In this document: in pieces, positions 1 to 10,620 of the stretch | Position numbering within the stretch: position 1 is the first letter of the stretch | Layout of the letters: each line of letters starts with the position of its first letter | Assembly: GCA_905233165.1 (NCBI GenBank) | Contig: CAJODL010000001.1 | Location: 627,927-691,926, forward strand | Length of the DNA: 64,000 bases | Source: an uncultured Prevotella sp. | Lineage (GTDB): Bacteria > Bacteroidota > Bacteroidia > Bacteroidales > Bacteroidaceae | Reading direction: 5' to 3' | Made by a program: the position numbers and the translations under genes | The notes under the pieces: generated by a model | What the model was told of the DNA's origin: nothing | Databases searched by the model: none | What the model saw: the letters and a program-made list of their open reading frames with translations, nothing else

Positions 1-167
1 AAATCCATGTAAAAACAATACCTTCAGCATAAGCTTCGCATTTCCACCGCGAAGGTACGAAATAATTCTTATTCTACAAAATTTTTGTACAAAAAAAGCT
101 GGCGTGTAATAGCTAAATAGCTTTGCTCAGTTTGTCCAATTACTTCATTTCAATCGTGAATCTTTAA

Positions 168-833
168 CTACCAAAATATAAATTGTCCAATAATTTCTTT
201 GCATACATACCAGAGTGCTGTAAATACATTTTTTGAACTCCAATAAGCAACGATTATTGTGCATATATTAAACAGAATGGCTGTCGCAATATAAGTATAC
301 GAAAAATATAGTGGACGTTTGTTAATATCAGTTTGGTAGTTGCCTATTTGATTTTTCCATGTATTTGCATGAAAGGCAATAGATATTCCTATTATTATGT
401 CTATACACCATAAAAATGTGGTAGAGCAGATAGAACGAAAAGCCAAAAGAATGTATGTGTAAATTGGAAAACAGTAAGGAGATAGGTCAACAAAAATCAG
501 TGTTTTATCATTACCGCTTGTTGTTATCAGACCACTATCGTTTTTAGCTTCGAAAGAGTGTATTCTTCTAAGAAATAAAATTGCGACCAAGGTATGTGTT
601 AACTCGTGTGTGAAGGTCTCAAACCATTGCAGATTACTTTTTATATATCTTTTAACAATAAAGAACAGGACTACTCCTATTGTTGTCCACTGATAGAGTT
701 GCAGATTACCAATCCATGTACCATACCTTGGGTGAATAATACTGTATATTACATCCCATATTGTGGCAAGGATAGCCAAGGAAAGTAATGTAAATAATAC
801 TGTTAATATGATGTATTTTGTTCTATATATCAT
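168..833 (-). CDS. Polytopic membrane protein with HExxH motif (M50-like metallopeptidase candidate)
   Basis: ORF 221 aa; several hydrophobic segments; HELTH motif followed by LSPYCFP segment; 1 bp from the upstream gene in the same operon. Confidence 0.6.
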   Translation of the reverse strand: MIYRTKYIILTVLFTLLSLAILATIWDVIYSIIHPRYGTWIGNLQLYQWTTIGVVLFFIVKRYIKSNLQWFETFTHELTHTLVAILFLRRIHSFEAKNDSGLITTSGNDKTLIFVDLSPYCFPIYTYILLAFRSICSTTFLWCIDIIIGISIAFHANTWKNQIGNYQTDINKRPLYFSYTYIATAILFNICTIIVAYWSSKNVFTALWYVCKEIIGQFIFW

Positions 834-834
834 G

Positions 835-1281
835 TTACTGATTATTATTCTTTCTCAGAATTTCTGCTACAATTAGTGCAGGACAATCCACATAATCACC
901 ATTTTTATTTAGGGTTATCATTGTAATTCCCTTCAAATATTTTACGGAGAAATCCTTTCTCTGTATAGTTTCAAGCAATCTCCTCGCTTGTGGCATTTTA
1001 TTGTTGTTTGCATGCAGAAGTATCATTGCGTTAGAATTGTATTCTATTTCGAAAAGACTGCTTCTTTTTTTTGTCTTCAGACCTTGACTCGTATAATGTT
1101 TTTTTAGATAGAAATTAAGAGTGTCCACATGAATAGGCACGAATAAAGCTTCTGTAGGCAGTATTTGCTCTTCCGTATTCTCTGCTGCCATTTCCTTTAA
1201 ACCACAATGATTTGATGCGTATATTCCAAGTATCACGATAATTATCATGCCTAAAATGAAATATATCAATTTGTCTTTCAT
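835..1281 (-). CDS. Hypothetical protein with N-terminal membrane anchor
   Basis: ORF 148 aa; single N-terminal TM segment; 1-bp gaps to both neighbours. Confidence 0.75.
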   Translation of the reverse strand: MKDKLIYFILGMIIIVILGIYASNHCGLKEMAAENTEEQILPTEALFVPIHVDTLNFYLKKHYTSQGLKTKKRSSLFEIEYNSNAMILLHANNNKMPQARRLLETIQRKDFSVKYLKGITMITLNKNGDYVDCPALIVAEILRKNNNQ

Positions 1282-1282
1282 A

Positions 1283-4200
1283 TTATCTCATGTATTTTTT
1301 AAAACTGTTACTATTTACAATATTTTCAAGCACATTGTTAATCATATTCCAGTAAACTTTTTTTTCTAAGGTAAGTTGCTTAAATCTAAAATATACCACC
1401 ATAAATTTGTTATCATCTAATGATTTGATTTTATCAGAAGTAATGTCATGGTTACAAATGATAACTGCGAGCATTCTATCATCATGTGTCTTGTTCCCTA
1501 AGCTTAATGTGCCAGTTTTTGCATATAAATGATACCCCTTTAATGTATTTAACTCTTTTGCTGTTCCTTTTTGAATACAACTGAACATTCCTCTATATAG
1601 ATTATTTTGATAGAATTCCAAGTGTTTTTTTTGAGTATTTCCGTTTCTACCTAGCCATGGATCTTTGAACTTTGATTTTCTCGGCATTACACTAGCGTGA
1701 AAATCAGGGTGAAGAGAGTATAGCTTACCATACATCTCTGCCATCTTCATTGGAGTAACTTTAACAGGCGAAGCACCTAAAGTATATTGTCTTAGGCGCT
1801 CAGCAGGTGTTAGTTGAGAATCTTCCATCTCATAGTTGTATATTGTTGATGCTTGAGGAAAAGCCCAAGCGAATCTGCTTGAAACCTTAGCTTTGTTCTC
1901 TAAATTATTTTCCTTATAAAGATTAGTATTAATAAATTCATATCTCAAGGAATCAACCCACCCAATAAAAGTAGGCATATGGAAGTTCTTTGTGAGACCA
2001 TCAAACAAAATTTGTTCAGAGGTAGCAGTTGGGGCATTACGGAAAGTATATATCTGTCCATTCTGCTCTATTCTGAATCGTGGAAAATCATTGATATCTT
2101 TTGAAATAACAAATATCTCATCCTTTGCGTTCGCTAAACTTTCATAATGTCCCAAATATGTAATTAGTGCATTGTAATAATTACTTGATTGTGATAAGTA
2201 AAATTCGTTGTCAATCCATTGTCCATCTCCATTTTCATCGCTTGCTATAGATTTGAATGGTCTCTGGTCACTATAAGTGTATTTTGGACCAAATTTTTTT
2301 ATGTAATAATATTTGTCATCTGATTGTGCAACTTCTTTATTCTGAATTACCTTGGGACTCATAAGCTCTAGTCCTGCCCAATTTATGTCTTGACTCTGCG
2401 ATGTAACAGCAGCATACGTGATAGGCTTAAGAGAGGATCCAGGACCAGGTCTCATATAGCATAAGTTGAGATTGCCAAACAGATTTTCGTCTCTCATTGA
2501 GTTCGGATTCATGTAACTTTGTGTAGCTAATTCTTCAATTAGAGTTTCATCATTAGGATCTATAGAACCTGAAAGTTTGTTGTCAGCCATGAGTCTGACA
2601 TTTCCTAAACCGTCTATTGCTACAACAGAACATTCATGTCCTGTTTGTTTAAGTGTTTCTGATATATGTTGGGTAAGTTTGCTATCTAATGTAACAAAGA
2701 CCATGTCTCTGCTCCCTGTTCCTTGTTTGCTATATGCCACTAAATTAGAAAAATCTCTAAGCCATAGACATTTTTCTTTTAATGGATAAAAGAACCGACG
2801 CTTTCCATTAATAACAATATTCTTTACGAGTATGTCCTGTTCGTCTCGACCATATTGATAAGTAAGAGATTCTTTGCTTTTTGTATCCCTTAGCTCCAAG
2901 AAATTTTCTGGTGAAATCTGGAATACTGCAGTTGATGCAGTGTAGTCTTTCATCTCTCTATGAAGTATTACTTTGTAGTTTTCTCCAATATGACCATCTT
3001 TCATGCGGCTATCCACAATAGCCAAATCTACATTTTTAGGTAGCCATGACTGTGGTATAGAGTAAACAATAAGTCCAGGTAGTTTTGTAAGCATCAATGC
3101 ACTGCTATCATTTGTAGCAGATATTTCAGAATATATATTTCCTTTCCATGCTTTTTTATCAAATTCAGGGCTTTGTAAACTGAAATAAGCATTGTTAAGC
3201 GCTAATTCAAAAGTATTAAGATCTTGATGTCTTAGATGAATAATATTTCCATTTGAATTTTTGCGTTTTAAATTATTAGTAAAAGCCTGATATAGTGAGT
3301 AGGTGAAATCATTTATCAGCCCTTCTTCCTTTAATTTATTTACATGCTCACTTAGGTGAATTTTTTCTTCAATATCTTTTACCAGCGAACTTATGTCCTC
3401 TTCATTAACTAATTGATGACCTCGTGCTGGATACTGAGAAAGAAGACTATTTATCCCTGCTAATTCATCTTTACTTGTTGCCATTGCAGTAGAGATGTTA
3501 AACTCTTCCGCATTCATTTTGTCTCCTTGCACTTTGTTGTTAGCATAAAGCTCACCATAGTTATTCCCGCAGAAATAAACTATTAAAGCTATAACGATAA
3601 ATATCAAAAAGAAGGTCGTTTGTGGTCCGCGCTTTGTAAAAGATTTCAGACCTTCTTTTAATTCAGAGTTGTCTTCATCCTTTGGATGATAGCATGCAAA
3701 TACAACAAAAGCAGCAATCCACATTGCAAACATTATTAAGGTGAATCGCGCATTCTGACTGAGGAAGGGAAAATCCTGACCAAAGAAAACCGTTCTATTG
3801 GTTACAGCCATCCACTCGAAGGTGCTCTGTACCACAAATAGCAATGCTATTGCAAAAGTAAGAGTCCTTCCAGCAGGAGAATTATTCTCATTTTGGAATG
3901 TTCTCCATAATAGTACAAGTGAGAGTAATATCATTGTAATTGGTACAAGCCAAGACAATTCTCCTATCACGTATCTGGATAGTATCACATCACTAATCTG
4001 GGTGTTCCATGTAACACCCTTCTTGAAGTGTGGCAGTAAAGACATAATACCATCATCAGTGACACGCTTCTCTCCTTTATTGATATGATATTGTAGGAAC
4101 CACTGATTCTGAGCTGCATTTAACAACCTTTGGGAATTGCTGTGATTATAACTCTCATTCTGCATTATCCTACCTACAGTCTGTGTATGAATAATAGCAC

Positions 4201-6499
4201 GATACTTAAAATGAAGATTGTTAGTTTGGAAATAGTCATATCCTATTGTTGCTGTACTAACGACAAATGTTAGCCATACAAAGATAGCTATAGCTCCTTT
4301 CCACTTAAAATCATATCTTTTCCATAGCCATGTAACCAATAATAAGATAAAACCCATAATTAAAGGCAAAAGGATAAAGAACAGTCTTGAGGTGCTGATG
4401 AACCCGAGGAAAGAATCTTCTTGATTATAGGCTGTCCATACACAGTATGGAAGGAATATAACCATAACAATTACTAAGAATACAAGAACTGTGAAAAGGG
4501 GAAATCCTGCAGCTTTTCCTGCAGTGTGGTCATAATATCTGTATTTCAAAAATGAATATAGGATTATCGAATAATATATGCATTCAAAAATGAAAAACAT
4601 TATAGCATAGCCAGGATCCCCTATGAATAATGCAGCCAAAGTGAATAGCGCATTAGCAATTCTGTAACCAACGGGTAATCCTCGAGCTATAATGTATTCA
4701 TTAAGAATGAAGAATGATACAGGTACCAATATATTTAATCCTACAATGCTTATATGGGCAAATTTTGTTATCAATACAATAGCTATCGGTAAAAATAAAA
4801 ATATACTATAGACAATCTTTTTCCATAATTTTCTTAGTTCAAAGTTTGGTAAGTATTTTATGCAAATCCAGAGTGATAGTGCAGTAACAGGCATTAGTAT
4901 CCATAAACCTATGGTTATTAATATTGGATTCTCCAATAAATTAGGAAGTTTCATTGTATATCTTAAGAACTCATTGAGTGTTATGTCCGTTACTGGTGGG
5001 AAGACTGCAATTCTCCACAATAGGTATATTCGAATAACAAAAAAAGGAATGGCAAATAGGCTTGCTATCATCACAACCTTTGATGTATGTCCTTTTGTAA
5101 ATATCATTGAATATAAGAAGGTAAGGAATAGAATACCAAAGACAAGAAAAAGTATTGTGATATCCTTTACCCATATATTATCCTCTCCAGTTATAGGGCT
5201 TGATTGTCTGAGATTGCATACGTTGAAATGCCATACTGCTCCGTTTTTGGCTGTCAATGTGTTTAATAGTTGGATAGTATTGATACTATTATCATTGAGT
5301 ATAGCCTTAAAAGGAGTTTGGCTGTCATCTATCATGTAATTAATATTGCCATTAAAATTATACTCATTATTCTCATTTTCAAACAATGGGTAGTAAAAGG
5401 CCTCATTTACATTTGTCTTGAGAAGTGAGGCTGTCTTTGATGTGACCGCAATGACTTTCTGCCTATTCTCTGCCTCCGCATCATCTGCCAGTCCTGGAAA
5501 ATTATTTATGTATGGGAACTGATATCTTAAACGAATGCAACCATCACTATAGACAGCCTTTAAAGGACGAGTGGCTTGGCTCCCTATACCAATGTAGTAA
5601 TAAGTGTCTTTATCCAATTCTTCTGTCTCTAACGCATTAGAGGCAATGAATTCCTTACCATCGCAGAAAAGCTTGACATCTTTCAAACTTTGTGGATATG
5701 TCATATAAAAGACATCTTGCTCTTTGTCCTCATGATTCCTGACTAAGAATACTTCATGTAATGTATTTAAAAGTTCTTCTTCTCCAGTTTCTTCATAAGA
5801 TGTACTGCTATGTAGAATGTCATATAAATTATATCCTATTTGAATAGGTAGTTTGAATGATGGTTCATATTTTTTCTGAGTGTTGTTCGATAGATGATTG
5901 AATGATACTACAACCTTTGTAGAATCCTTTTTGTCTTCTTTGATTGTTCTAATAGAGATGTTGCAAATTATAGAATCATTCTGAAGTGTTATTTTATCAT
6001 GAAAAGAAGGCAATTGTCCTTTGTTAATCAGTCTTCCTGTTCTACTATCATCTACTTTCGCAAATATTGGTTCGCTGAGGATGTTATAGTGGAGTATGCA
6101 GTTCTGGCTATCACTGTTTTTAGGAGTTATTGACGCAAACCCCTCGTAATTCTTTTTATCAAAGAAAGATTGAGTTTTGTTTTTTCCTACCAGTAAGACA
6201 GAATCCTTTTTGTCCACCCCTTGCATTACCAACACATGATAGTCAGCATTACTATATACAGAAATATTAGGATGCAGGTAGTTGAGTGTTATTAATACCG
6301 ATGCTACTGCTGTTATAGTCCAAGGAATAATTAATTTAGCCTTGTCTTTTATAAATGAACACCATAGAAGTGTAAGCGTACATATTACAAAATATGCGGA
6401 AAAGGTAAAGGAGAAAATAATGTTTGCTATAACTCCAATGATTATGCTTATAATACAGAGGAGACCAATACCAATAAAACCCTTCGTTTTTTGTTCCAT
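1283..6499 (-). CDS. Giant polytopic protein with C-terminal penicillin-binding transpeptidase domain; candidate FtsW/RodA (SEDS)-PBP fusion
   Basis: ORF 1738 aa; ordered motifs SSLK (SxxK), SSN (SxN), KTGT (KTG); multi-TM N-terminal half with FtsW-like segments (e.g. SDVILSRYVIGELSW, FGQDFPFLSQNARF). Confidence 0.8.
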   Translation of the reverse strand: MEQKTKGFIGIGLLCIISIIIGVIANIIFSFTFSAYFVICTLTLLWCSFIKDKAKLIIPWTITAVASVLITLNYLHPNISVYSNADYHVLVMQGVDKKDSVLLVGKNKTQSFFDKKNYEGFASITPKNSDSQNCILHYNILSEPIFAKVDDSRTGRLINKGQLPSFHDKITLQNDSIICNISIRTIKEDKKDSTKVVVSFNHLSNNTQKKYEPSFKLPIQIGYNLYDILHSSTSYEETGEEELLNTLHEVFLVRNHEDKEQDVFYMTYPQSLKDVKLFCDGKEFIASNALETEELDKDTYYYIGIGSQATRPLKAVYSDGCIRLRYQFPYINNFPGLADDAEAENRQKVIAVTSKTASLLKTNVNEAFYYPLFENENNEYNFNGNINYMIDDSQTPFKAILNDNSINTIQLLNTLTAKNGAVWHFNVCNLRQSSPITGEDNIWVKDITILFLVFGILFLTFLYSMIFTKGHTSKVVMIASLFAIPFFVIRIYLLWRIAVFPPVTDITLNEFLRYTMKLPNLLENPILITIGLWILMPVTALSLWICIKYLPNFELRKLWKKIVYSIFLFLPIAIVLITKFAHISIVGLNILVPVSFFILNEYIIARGLPVGYRIANALFTLAALFIGDPGYAIMFFIFECIYYSIILYSFLKYRYYDHTAGKAAGFPLFTVLVFLVIVMVIFLPYCVWTAYNQEDSFLGFISTSRLFFILLPLIMGFILLLVTWLWKRYDFKWKGAIAIFVWLTFVVSTATIGYDYFQTNNLHFKYRAIIHTQTVGRIMQNESYNHSNSQRLLNAAQNQWFLQYHINKGEKRVTDDGIMSLLPHFKKGVTWNTQISDVILSRYVIGELSWLVPITMILLSLVLLWRTFQNENNSPAGRTLTFAIALLFVVQSTFEWMAVTNRTVFFGQDFPFLSQNARFTLIMFAMWIAAFVVFACYHPKDEDNSELKEGLKSFTKRGPQTTFFLIFIVIALIVYFCGNNYGELYANNKVQGDKMNAEEFNISTAMATSKDELAGINSLLSQYPARGHQLVNEEDISSLVKDIEEKIHLSEHVNKLKEEGLINDFTYSLYQAFTNNLKRKNSNGNIIHLRHQDLNTFELALNNAYFSLQSPEFDKKAWKGNIYSEISATNDSSALMLTKLPGLIVYSIPQSWLPKNVDLAIVDSRMKDGHIGENYKVILHREMKDYTASTAVFQISPENFLELRDTKSKESLTYQYGRDEQDILVKNIVINGKRRFFYPLKEKCLWLRDFSNLVAYSKQGTGSRDMVFVTLDSKLTQHISETLKQTGHECSVVAIDGLGNVRLMADNKLSGSIDPNDETLIEELATQSYMNPNSMRDENLFGNLNLCYMRPGPGSSLKPITYAAVTSQSQDINWAGLELMSPKVIQNKEVAQSDDKYYYIKKFGPKYTYSDQRPFKSIASDENGDGQWIDNEFYLSQSSNYYNALITYLGHYESLANAKDEIFVISKDINDFPRFRIEQNGQIYTFRNAPTATSEQILFDGLTKNFHMPTFIGWVDSLRYEFINTNLYKENNLENKAKVSSRFAWAFPQASTIYNYEMEDSQLTPAERLRQYTLGASPVKVTPMKMAEMYGKLYSLHPDFHASVMPRKSKFKDPWLGRNGNTQKKHLEFYQNNLYRGMFSCIQKGTAKELNTLKGYHLYAKTGTLSLGNKTHDDRMLAVIICNHDITSDKIKSLDDNKFMVVYFRFKQLTLEKKVYWNMINNVLENIVNSNSFKKYMR

Positions 6500-6504
6500 G
6501 TAGA

Positions 6505-7230
6505 TTAAAATTTAAGTTTATATCCAAATGCTGCAGTCTCAGTTTTTACACCTTGTTCCTCTAACCATTCATATACAGTAATAACACTTACAGGCACTGT
6601 AGTCGGATCTTTATAAAACTCTTCCAGTTTCATATCATTCAGTGAAAGATTATCCAATATCATTCTCAGCCCTTCAGTGTTATGGCTTACCTTGTTAAGG
6701 TCAGAATTACTTTCTTTCAAGAAATTTACAGTTTGAGAAGCAATCTCCCAAAGTAGGAGACTGATTTGACTCTTCACTTCTGGAGTCATAGGGCGTTTTA
6801 TGTGGTTGAATAATTCGTCCCATTGGCCACTATAACGATGGTACATTGCTTGACTCCATTTCTTTTCCATGCATTCCTCCGTTTCAGCAACAGAATCCTT
6901 CTTCTTTATGTTTTCTTCTGTTGCTTTGGTTTCTTTTGGCATTGTTTCTTGAGACTCTTCTTTCTCTGCTTTCTGTTGCTTGTCTTCGTCTGTTTCAGAA
7001 TAGGAAACTTCTGCACAATCAGTATCCACTGAAGAATCCTCATTTATAATAGTACAGTTCCTGTATTCCACGGCCATACATGTCAATGTTAGTAGGGGTA
7101 TCCCTAGAATGACACATAACAACATTTGCCAGTAGTCGGCAAAGATTATTGGACTAATAAAAGGCAATACTATGGTTGTTAGTATTGTTATTGCTTCTAT
7201 TGCAATCAATATATAATAAATCTTTTTCAT
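6505..7230 (-). CDS. Membrane-anchored hypothetical protein with charged Glu/Lys-rich linker
   Basis: ORF 241 aa; two N-terminal TM segments, then acidic/Lys-rich stretch; operon context. Confidence 0.75.
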   Translation of the reverse strand: MKKIYYILIAIEAITILTTIVLPFISPIIFADYWQMLLCVILGIPLLTLTCMAVEYRNCTIINEDSSVDTDCAEVSYSETDEDKQQKAEKEESQETMPKETKATEENIKKKDSVAETEECMEKKWSQAMYHRYSGQWDELFNHIKRPMTPEVKSQISLLLWEIASQTVNFLKESNSDLNKVSHNTEGLRMILDNLSLNDMKLEEFYKDPTTVPVSVITVYEWLEEQGVKTETAAFGYKLKF

Positions 7231-7244
7231 CGTTCTCTATGTGC

Positions 7245-9524
7245 TCAAGTTGTTTTTATTTCTGGGATGTCACAATTTTTGTCCAATACTCTGTAAGGGT
7301 AGGGGAAGAGACTTTCGTATAGCATATCGTTGTTTCGCTGTTCTACACAAGGTGTTAACAGAATGCTACTATTATCATCTTTTGCATAGAAATCTTTTCC
7401 ATCGTAAAATAGTGTGTATTTGCGTTTGTCAAATGTTTGTCTGTTTTCTCCCTCATATTCGTCATCAGAGATATAGAAATGAGTGTTTTCATTACAATTG
7501 TCTATTACCAGTTCACCACGCATAATTTTTACTATGTCATTATTTCCTGCATCAAGATTAACTTCTTTATCTTCATTCTTTGTCTGTACTGTACTTTCTA
7601 AAATATCAAAATGCATCAAATTACGAATTTTTGATACACACATGTCGAGGTGGTCTTTCCATGTTTTTTTGTAATTATCTGCAATAACTATTTCCGTATT
7701 ATCATTTGTCTCTGATAAAATCCTATCAAACTTTTTCTCCATTCTTGACTTTTCGCTGCTTCTCTTGGTAACATCAACAGCAATAGGAATTCCTATCATG
7801 TCAGATTGCTTGCTTATCTGAATAGATTTCAGCGGACCTATCAGGCAACCTTTTTTCAGTTGTTCATTATTAAGAACTACAATTCTGCCTTCCATGTGAT
7901 ATATCTTCTCTAAAATATTTATTGTGGCAGTTTGGAAAGGTTTATATTTAAAGGCTCTTCCGCTAAGTATTATATTTTCAAACCTGTTCTCTTTGACGTT
8001 AGTTACAATTTTCTTTATTATCTTGTTGATAGTCGATTGGATAATGTTAAGATTATCGCCAATATCTCCACGTTTCGCAATGTAGTCAATAATGGTGGTT
8101 ACATTCATTCCCTCCTCAATCTTTAGGTTGCTATTACTGTCGTTTATGATAGGGTTCTCCTTCTTCTTGTAATTTTCAATGATATTCTCTAATCTGTATA
8201 AATCAGCTTCCTCGGCTTCAGAAAGAACTTTTTTTATAATATTTTTTGCCTTCATTAGACCTCCCATTGTGACGATATAATTCACGAATATGGCATAAGT
8301 CAAAGCATTTCCCGCCCCAACAAATCCCGAGCGGTATATACTAACAGCATTACTGCCATTTTCTACTTTGATGATAGAAAAGTCCGTCGTACCCTTACCT
8401 ACGTCAATGACAAGATAATTACCTCGTCTCACATTCGTGTTTCCATTACAAAACCATGAAACAAACGAAGCATCGCTTTCAGAATAGGAGTGTATGTCAA
8501 AGATAACCTCTTTCATCTTCTCTGGCAACAGTTGTCTGAATTCTTCAGAATCTGCTTTCTGTCGCACATCATTGATGAAGTCGGAAAGTTGTCCCTGTTC
8601 CATTACGTTAGGCACGAGAAGGTACAAACGGATTCCACATTTCACTCCGTCACGATTTTTCTCACATACTTCCATTACTATCTCATGGAGGAATCTCATA
8701 ACGATGCCTTGATGCAGGTCGTTGAGATCTATCTCTTCAGGACATTCACCTGAAAGGTATGATATTTTAATGTTTGGCAGACGTTGGCCTTTGTTGCTGT
8801 CGTCCCTTTTGGTAATAAAATCCAGCAGAGGATCTTTCTCACCAGGTTTGGCAATGACATTTTTGTCTCTATTTTGATTGTTGGTTAACTCTTTCGGTAG
8901 GAAATATACACTCCTGAAAAGTTCTTCGTCTGCATCTTCTTGTTGGTCGAATGTACGAGGTTTTATTTCATCTGATTCTAAACCATAAAAATGCTTGGCA
9001 CAATTTTTGAACAACTCACTATATCGAAACTGGTCCTCTCTGTTTATCAGCATCTGACTCGCTTCTGAACCGACATCCAACACTACCTCATAGATATTTT
9101 CTTGCGGAATACAGTCTATTATAAACTTTCCCTTGTATTCCACACCCTGTTCTTCATAATGGAAAACTATAGTGTATGTTTCTGCGCTTTCGCTTCCTTG
9201 ATTGTATATCTCCCAGTTGTTACCATCTTTTACAAAACGGAAATTACTTCCAATATACTCCTCTTCATCTTTATTTTTATTTGTAAGAGTAATATCAAGC
9301 TGATAACCCTCCTCAGAAACAGAATCGATATAAACTTTTCTATCGTGTTTTCTACTTGTGTAGGAAACCAGTTTCAGGTTCTCAACCTCGAGTTTTAGTA
9401 ATTCTACTCCTGATCGTGTATTGGCAAACAGTTGTTTCTCGTCATTTATCTCTTGCTCGACATTGTCATATAGTTTTAGGTTATATGCTCGCTCGCCACT
9501 TTTAAAATAGAGATGGTAAATCAT
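7245..9524 (-). CDS. Actin/Hsp70-fold ATPase-like protein
   Basis: ORF 759 aa; VVLDVGSEAS (phosphate 1-like), VIDVGKGTTDFSIIKV (phosphate 2), IILSGRAFKYKPF (adenosine motif-like). Confidence 0.75.
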   Translation of the reverse strand: MIYHLYFKSGERAYNLKLYDNVEQEINDEKQLFANTRSGVELLKLEVENLKLVSYTSRKHDRKVYIDSVSEEGYQLDITLTNKNKDEEEYIGSNFRFVKDGNNWEIYNQGSESAETYTIVFHYEEQGVEYKGKFIIDCIPQENIYEVVLDVGSEASQMLINREDQFRYSELFKNCAKHFYGLESDEIKPRTFDQQEDADEELFRSVYFLPKELTNNQNRDKNVIAKPGEKDPLLDFITKRDDSNKGQRLPNIKISYLSGECPEEIDLNDLHQGIVMRFLHEIVMEVCEKNRDGVKCGIRLYLLVPNVMEQGQLSDFINDVRQKADSEEFRQLLPEKMKEVIFDIHSYSESDASFVSWFCNGNTNVRRGNYLVIDVGKGTTDFSIIKVENGSNAVSIYRSGFVGAGNALTYAIFVNYIVTMGGLMKAKNIIKKVLSEAEEADLYRLENIIENYKKKENPIINDSNSNLKIEEGMNVTTIIDYIAKRGDIGDNLNIIQSTINKIIKKIVTNVKENRFENIILSGRAFKYKPFQTATINILEKIYHMEGRIVVLNNEQLKKGCLIGPLKSIQISKQSDMIGIPIAVDVTKRSSEKSRMEKKFDRILSETNDNTEIVIADNYKKTWKDHLDMCVSKIRNLMHFDILESTVQTKNEDKEVNLDAGNNDIVKIMRGELVIDNCNENTHFYISDDEYEGENRQTFDKRKYTLFYDGKDFYAKDDNSSILLTPCVEQRNNDMLYESLFPYPYRVLDKNCDIPEIKTT

Positions 9525-9541
9525 AATTTTATATCGTTTTA

Positions 9542-10606
9542 TTAGTTTCGTATTGTTATTTTTGTCAATTTAGGATAGTTCTTGTTTGTTGGGTTGAGAT
9601 TGCTTCCCAAGGTTTTCAGCTCCGTCACCTTAAACCCTCTTCTTATGTATTCTCTAAGTTCAGATGATCTGTAATATGAAACCTGTTGTGGAATGCCGTC
9701 CACCATAAATGTAGTATTCCCGAATGGTGAAGGACTGTTGGTTATAAGCATCTCTTTAATTTTCGGGTCCTGTGTTGCTAATAGTTCTGTGATAAAGTCA
9801 TAATAACTTACATTTATTGCTTGAACTTCAGAGGTTGTTTTATCAGACTCTCCCCTTAGATATATTGTGCAATTATCCTTGAGGAAAAGAGTATCATTCT
9901 TGCTTATTATGTTTGCCTGAAGCTTCCAGTTGATGTCATCTGTGTTTTTTACTTTTTTCTGATAATCAATATAGTATTCTATTGCCTCAAATTTTGTGTC
10001 TCCAAAATAAACAGTACATGTTTTAGAATCATAAATAGCATTGACTTTGTATTTTGAACTTGTCTTTTGAGTTATGTTATCTATTATGGAATTCTCGTTT
10101 GTATTACCGATCAATCTTGGGAGAAGAGTTATGATTATTCCCAGTACTATACCGGCAACCAATCCTGCACCACTTATATACAACCATTTTCTGTCAATAG
10201 GCTTCTTCGTAGAATAGGGTTTCGCTATTGTTTCTGATTGTTTCCACTTAATGATTGTATCTGGACTTGCTATTCCGTTTAAAAAGATGATTCTTCCTGT
10301 CTTTACATCTGCAACATACAAACTCTTGAGCAGAATGTTGCATAAATCTGATGCAGGACCTGCACCTATGTTATTTGTGATATATTCGCCTATCTCTTTA
10401 TAGATGTCAGCATTATTCCTGTCAGCGTAATTCAGTATTAAGAGTTCGTCCAGAAGATGAGTGTGGATAAATTCTTTGAAGAAACTATATACCTTAGAAG
10501 ATTCCTCATCCTCATGATTAATCAAAAACAGAATCAGCCTTTTCCCGTCATCCTTGTAAATGACGTTTTCTTTTGGAACCAATATCTCGTATTTCATATT
10601 TCCCAT
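9542..10606 (-). CDS. Single-pass membrane protein, hypothetical
   Basis: ORF 354 aa; internal TM segment WLYISGAGLVAGIVLGIIITLLP; operon context. Confidence 0.75.
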   Translation of the reverse strand: MGNMKYEILVPKENVIYKDDGKRLILFLINHEDEESSKVYSFFKEFIHTHLLDELLILNYADRNNADIYKEIGEYITNNIGAGPASDLCNILLKSLYVADVKTGRIIFLNGIASPDTIIKWKQSETIAKPYSTKKPIDRKWLYISGAGLVAGIVLGIIITLLPRLIGNTNENSIIDNITQKTSSKYKVNAIYDSKTCTVYFGDTKFEAIEYYIDYQKKVKNTDDINWKLQANIISKNDTLFLKDNCTIYLRGESDKTTSEVQAINVSYYDFITELLATQDPKIKEMLITNSPSPFGNTTFMVDGIPQQVSYYRSSELREYIRRGFKVTELKTLGSNLNPTNKNYPKLTKITIRN

Positions 10607-10620
10607 AGGTTAAGGTGTTG

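Noticed and set aside
100-150. Terminator-like palindrome near AGCTAAATAGCT followed by a minus-strand T-run
   Set aside because: Stem is short and imperfect; not strong enough to call as the operon A terminator.
4860-5339. 159-aa plus-strand ORF antisense to the giant PBP gene
   Set aside because: Lies within a strongly supported minus-strand CDS; composition looks like an antisense artefact and no motif was recognised.
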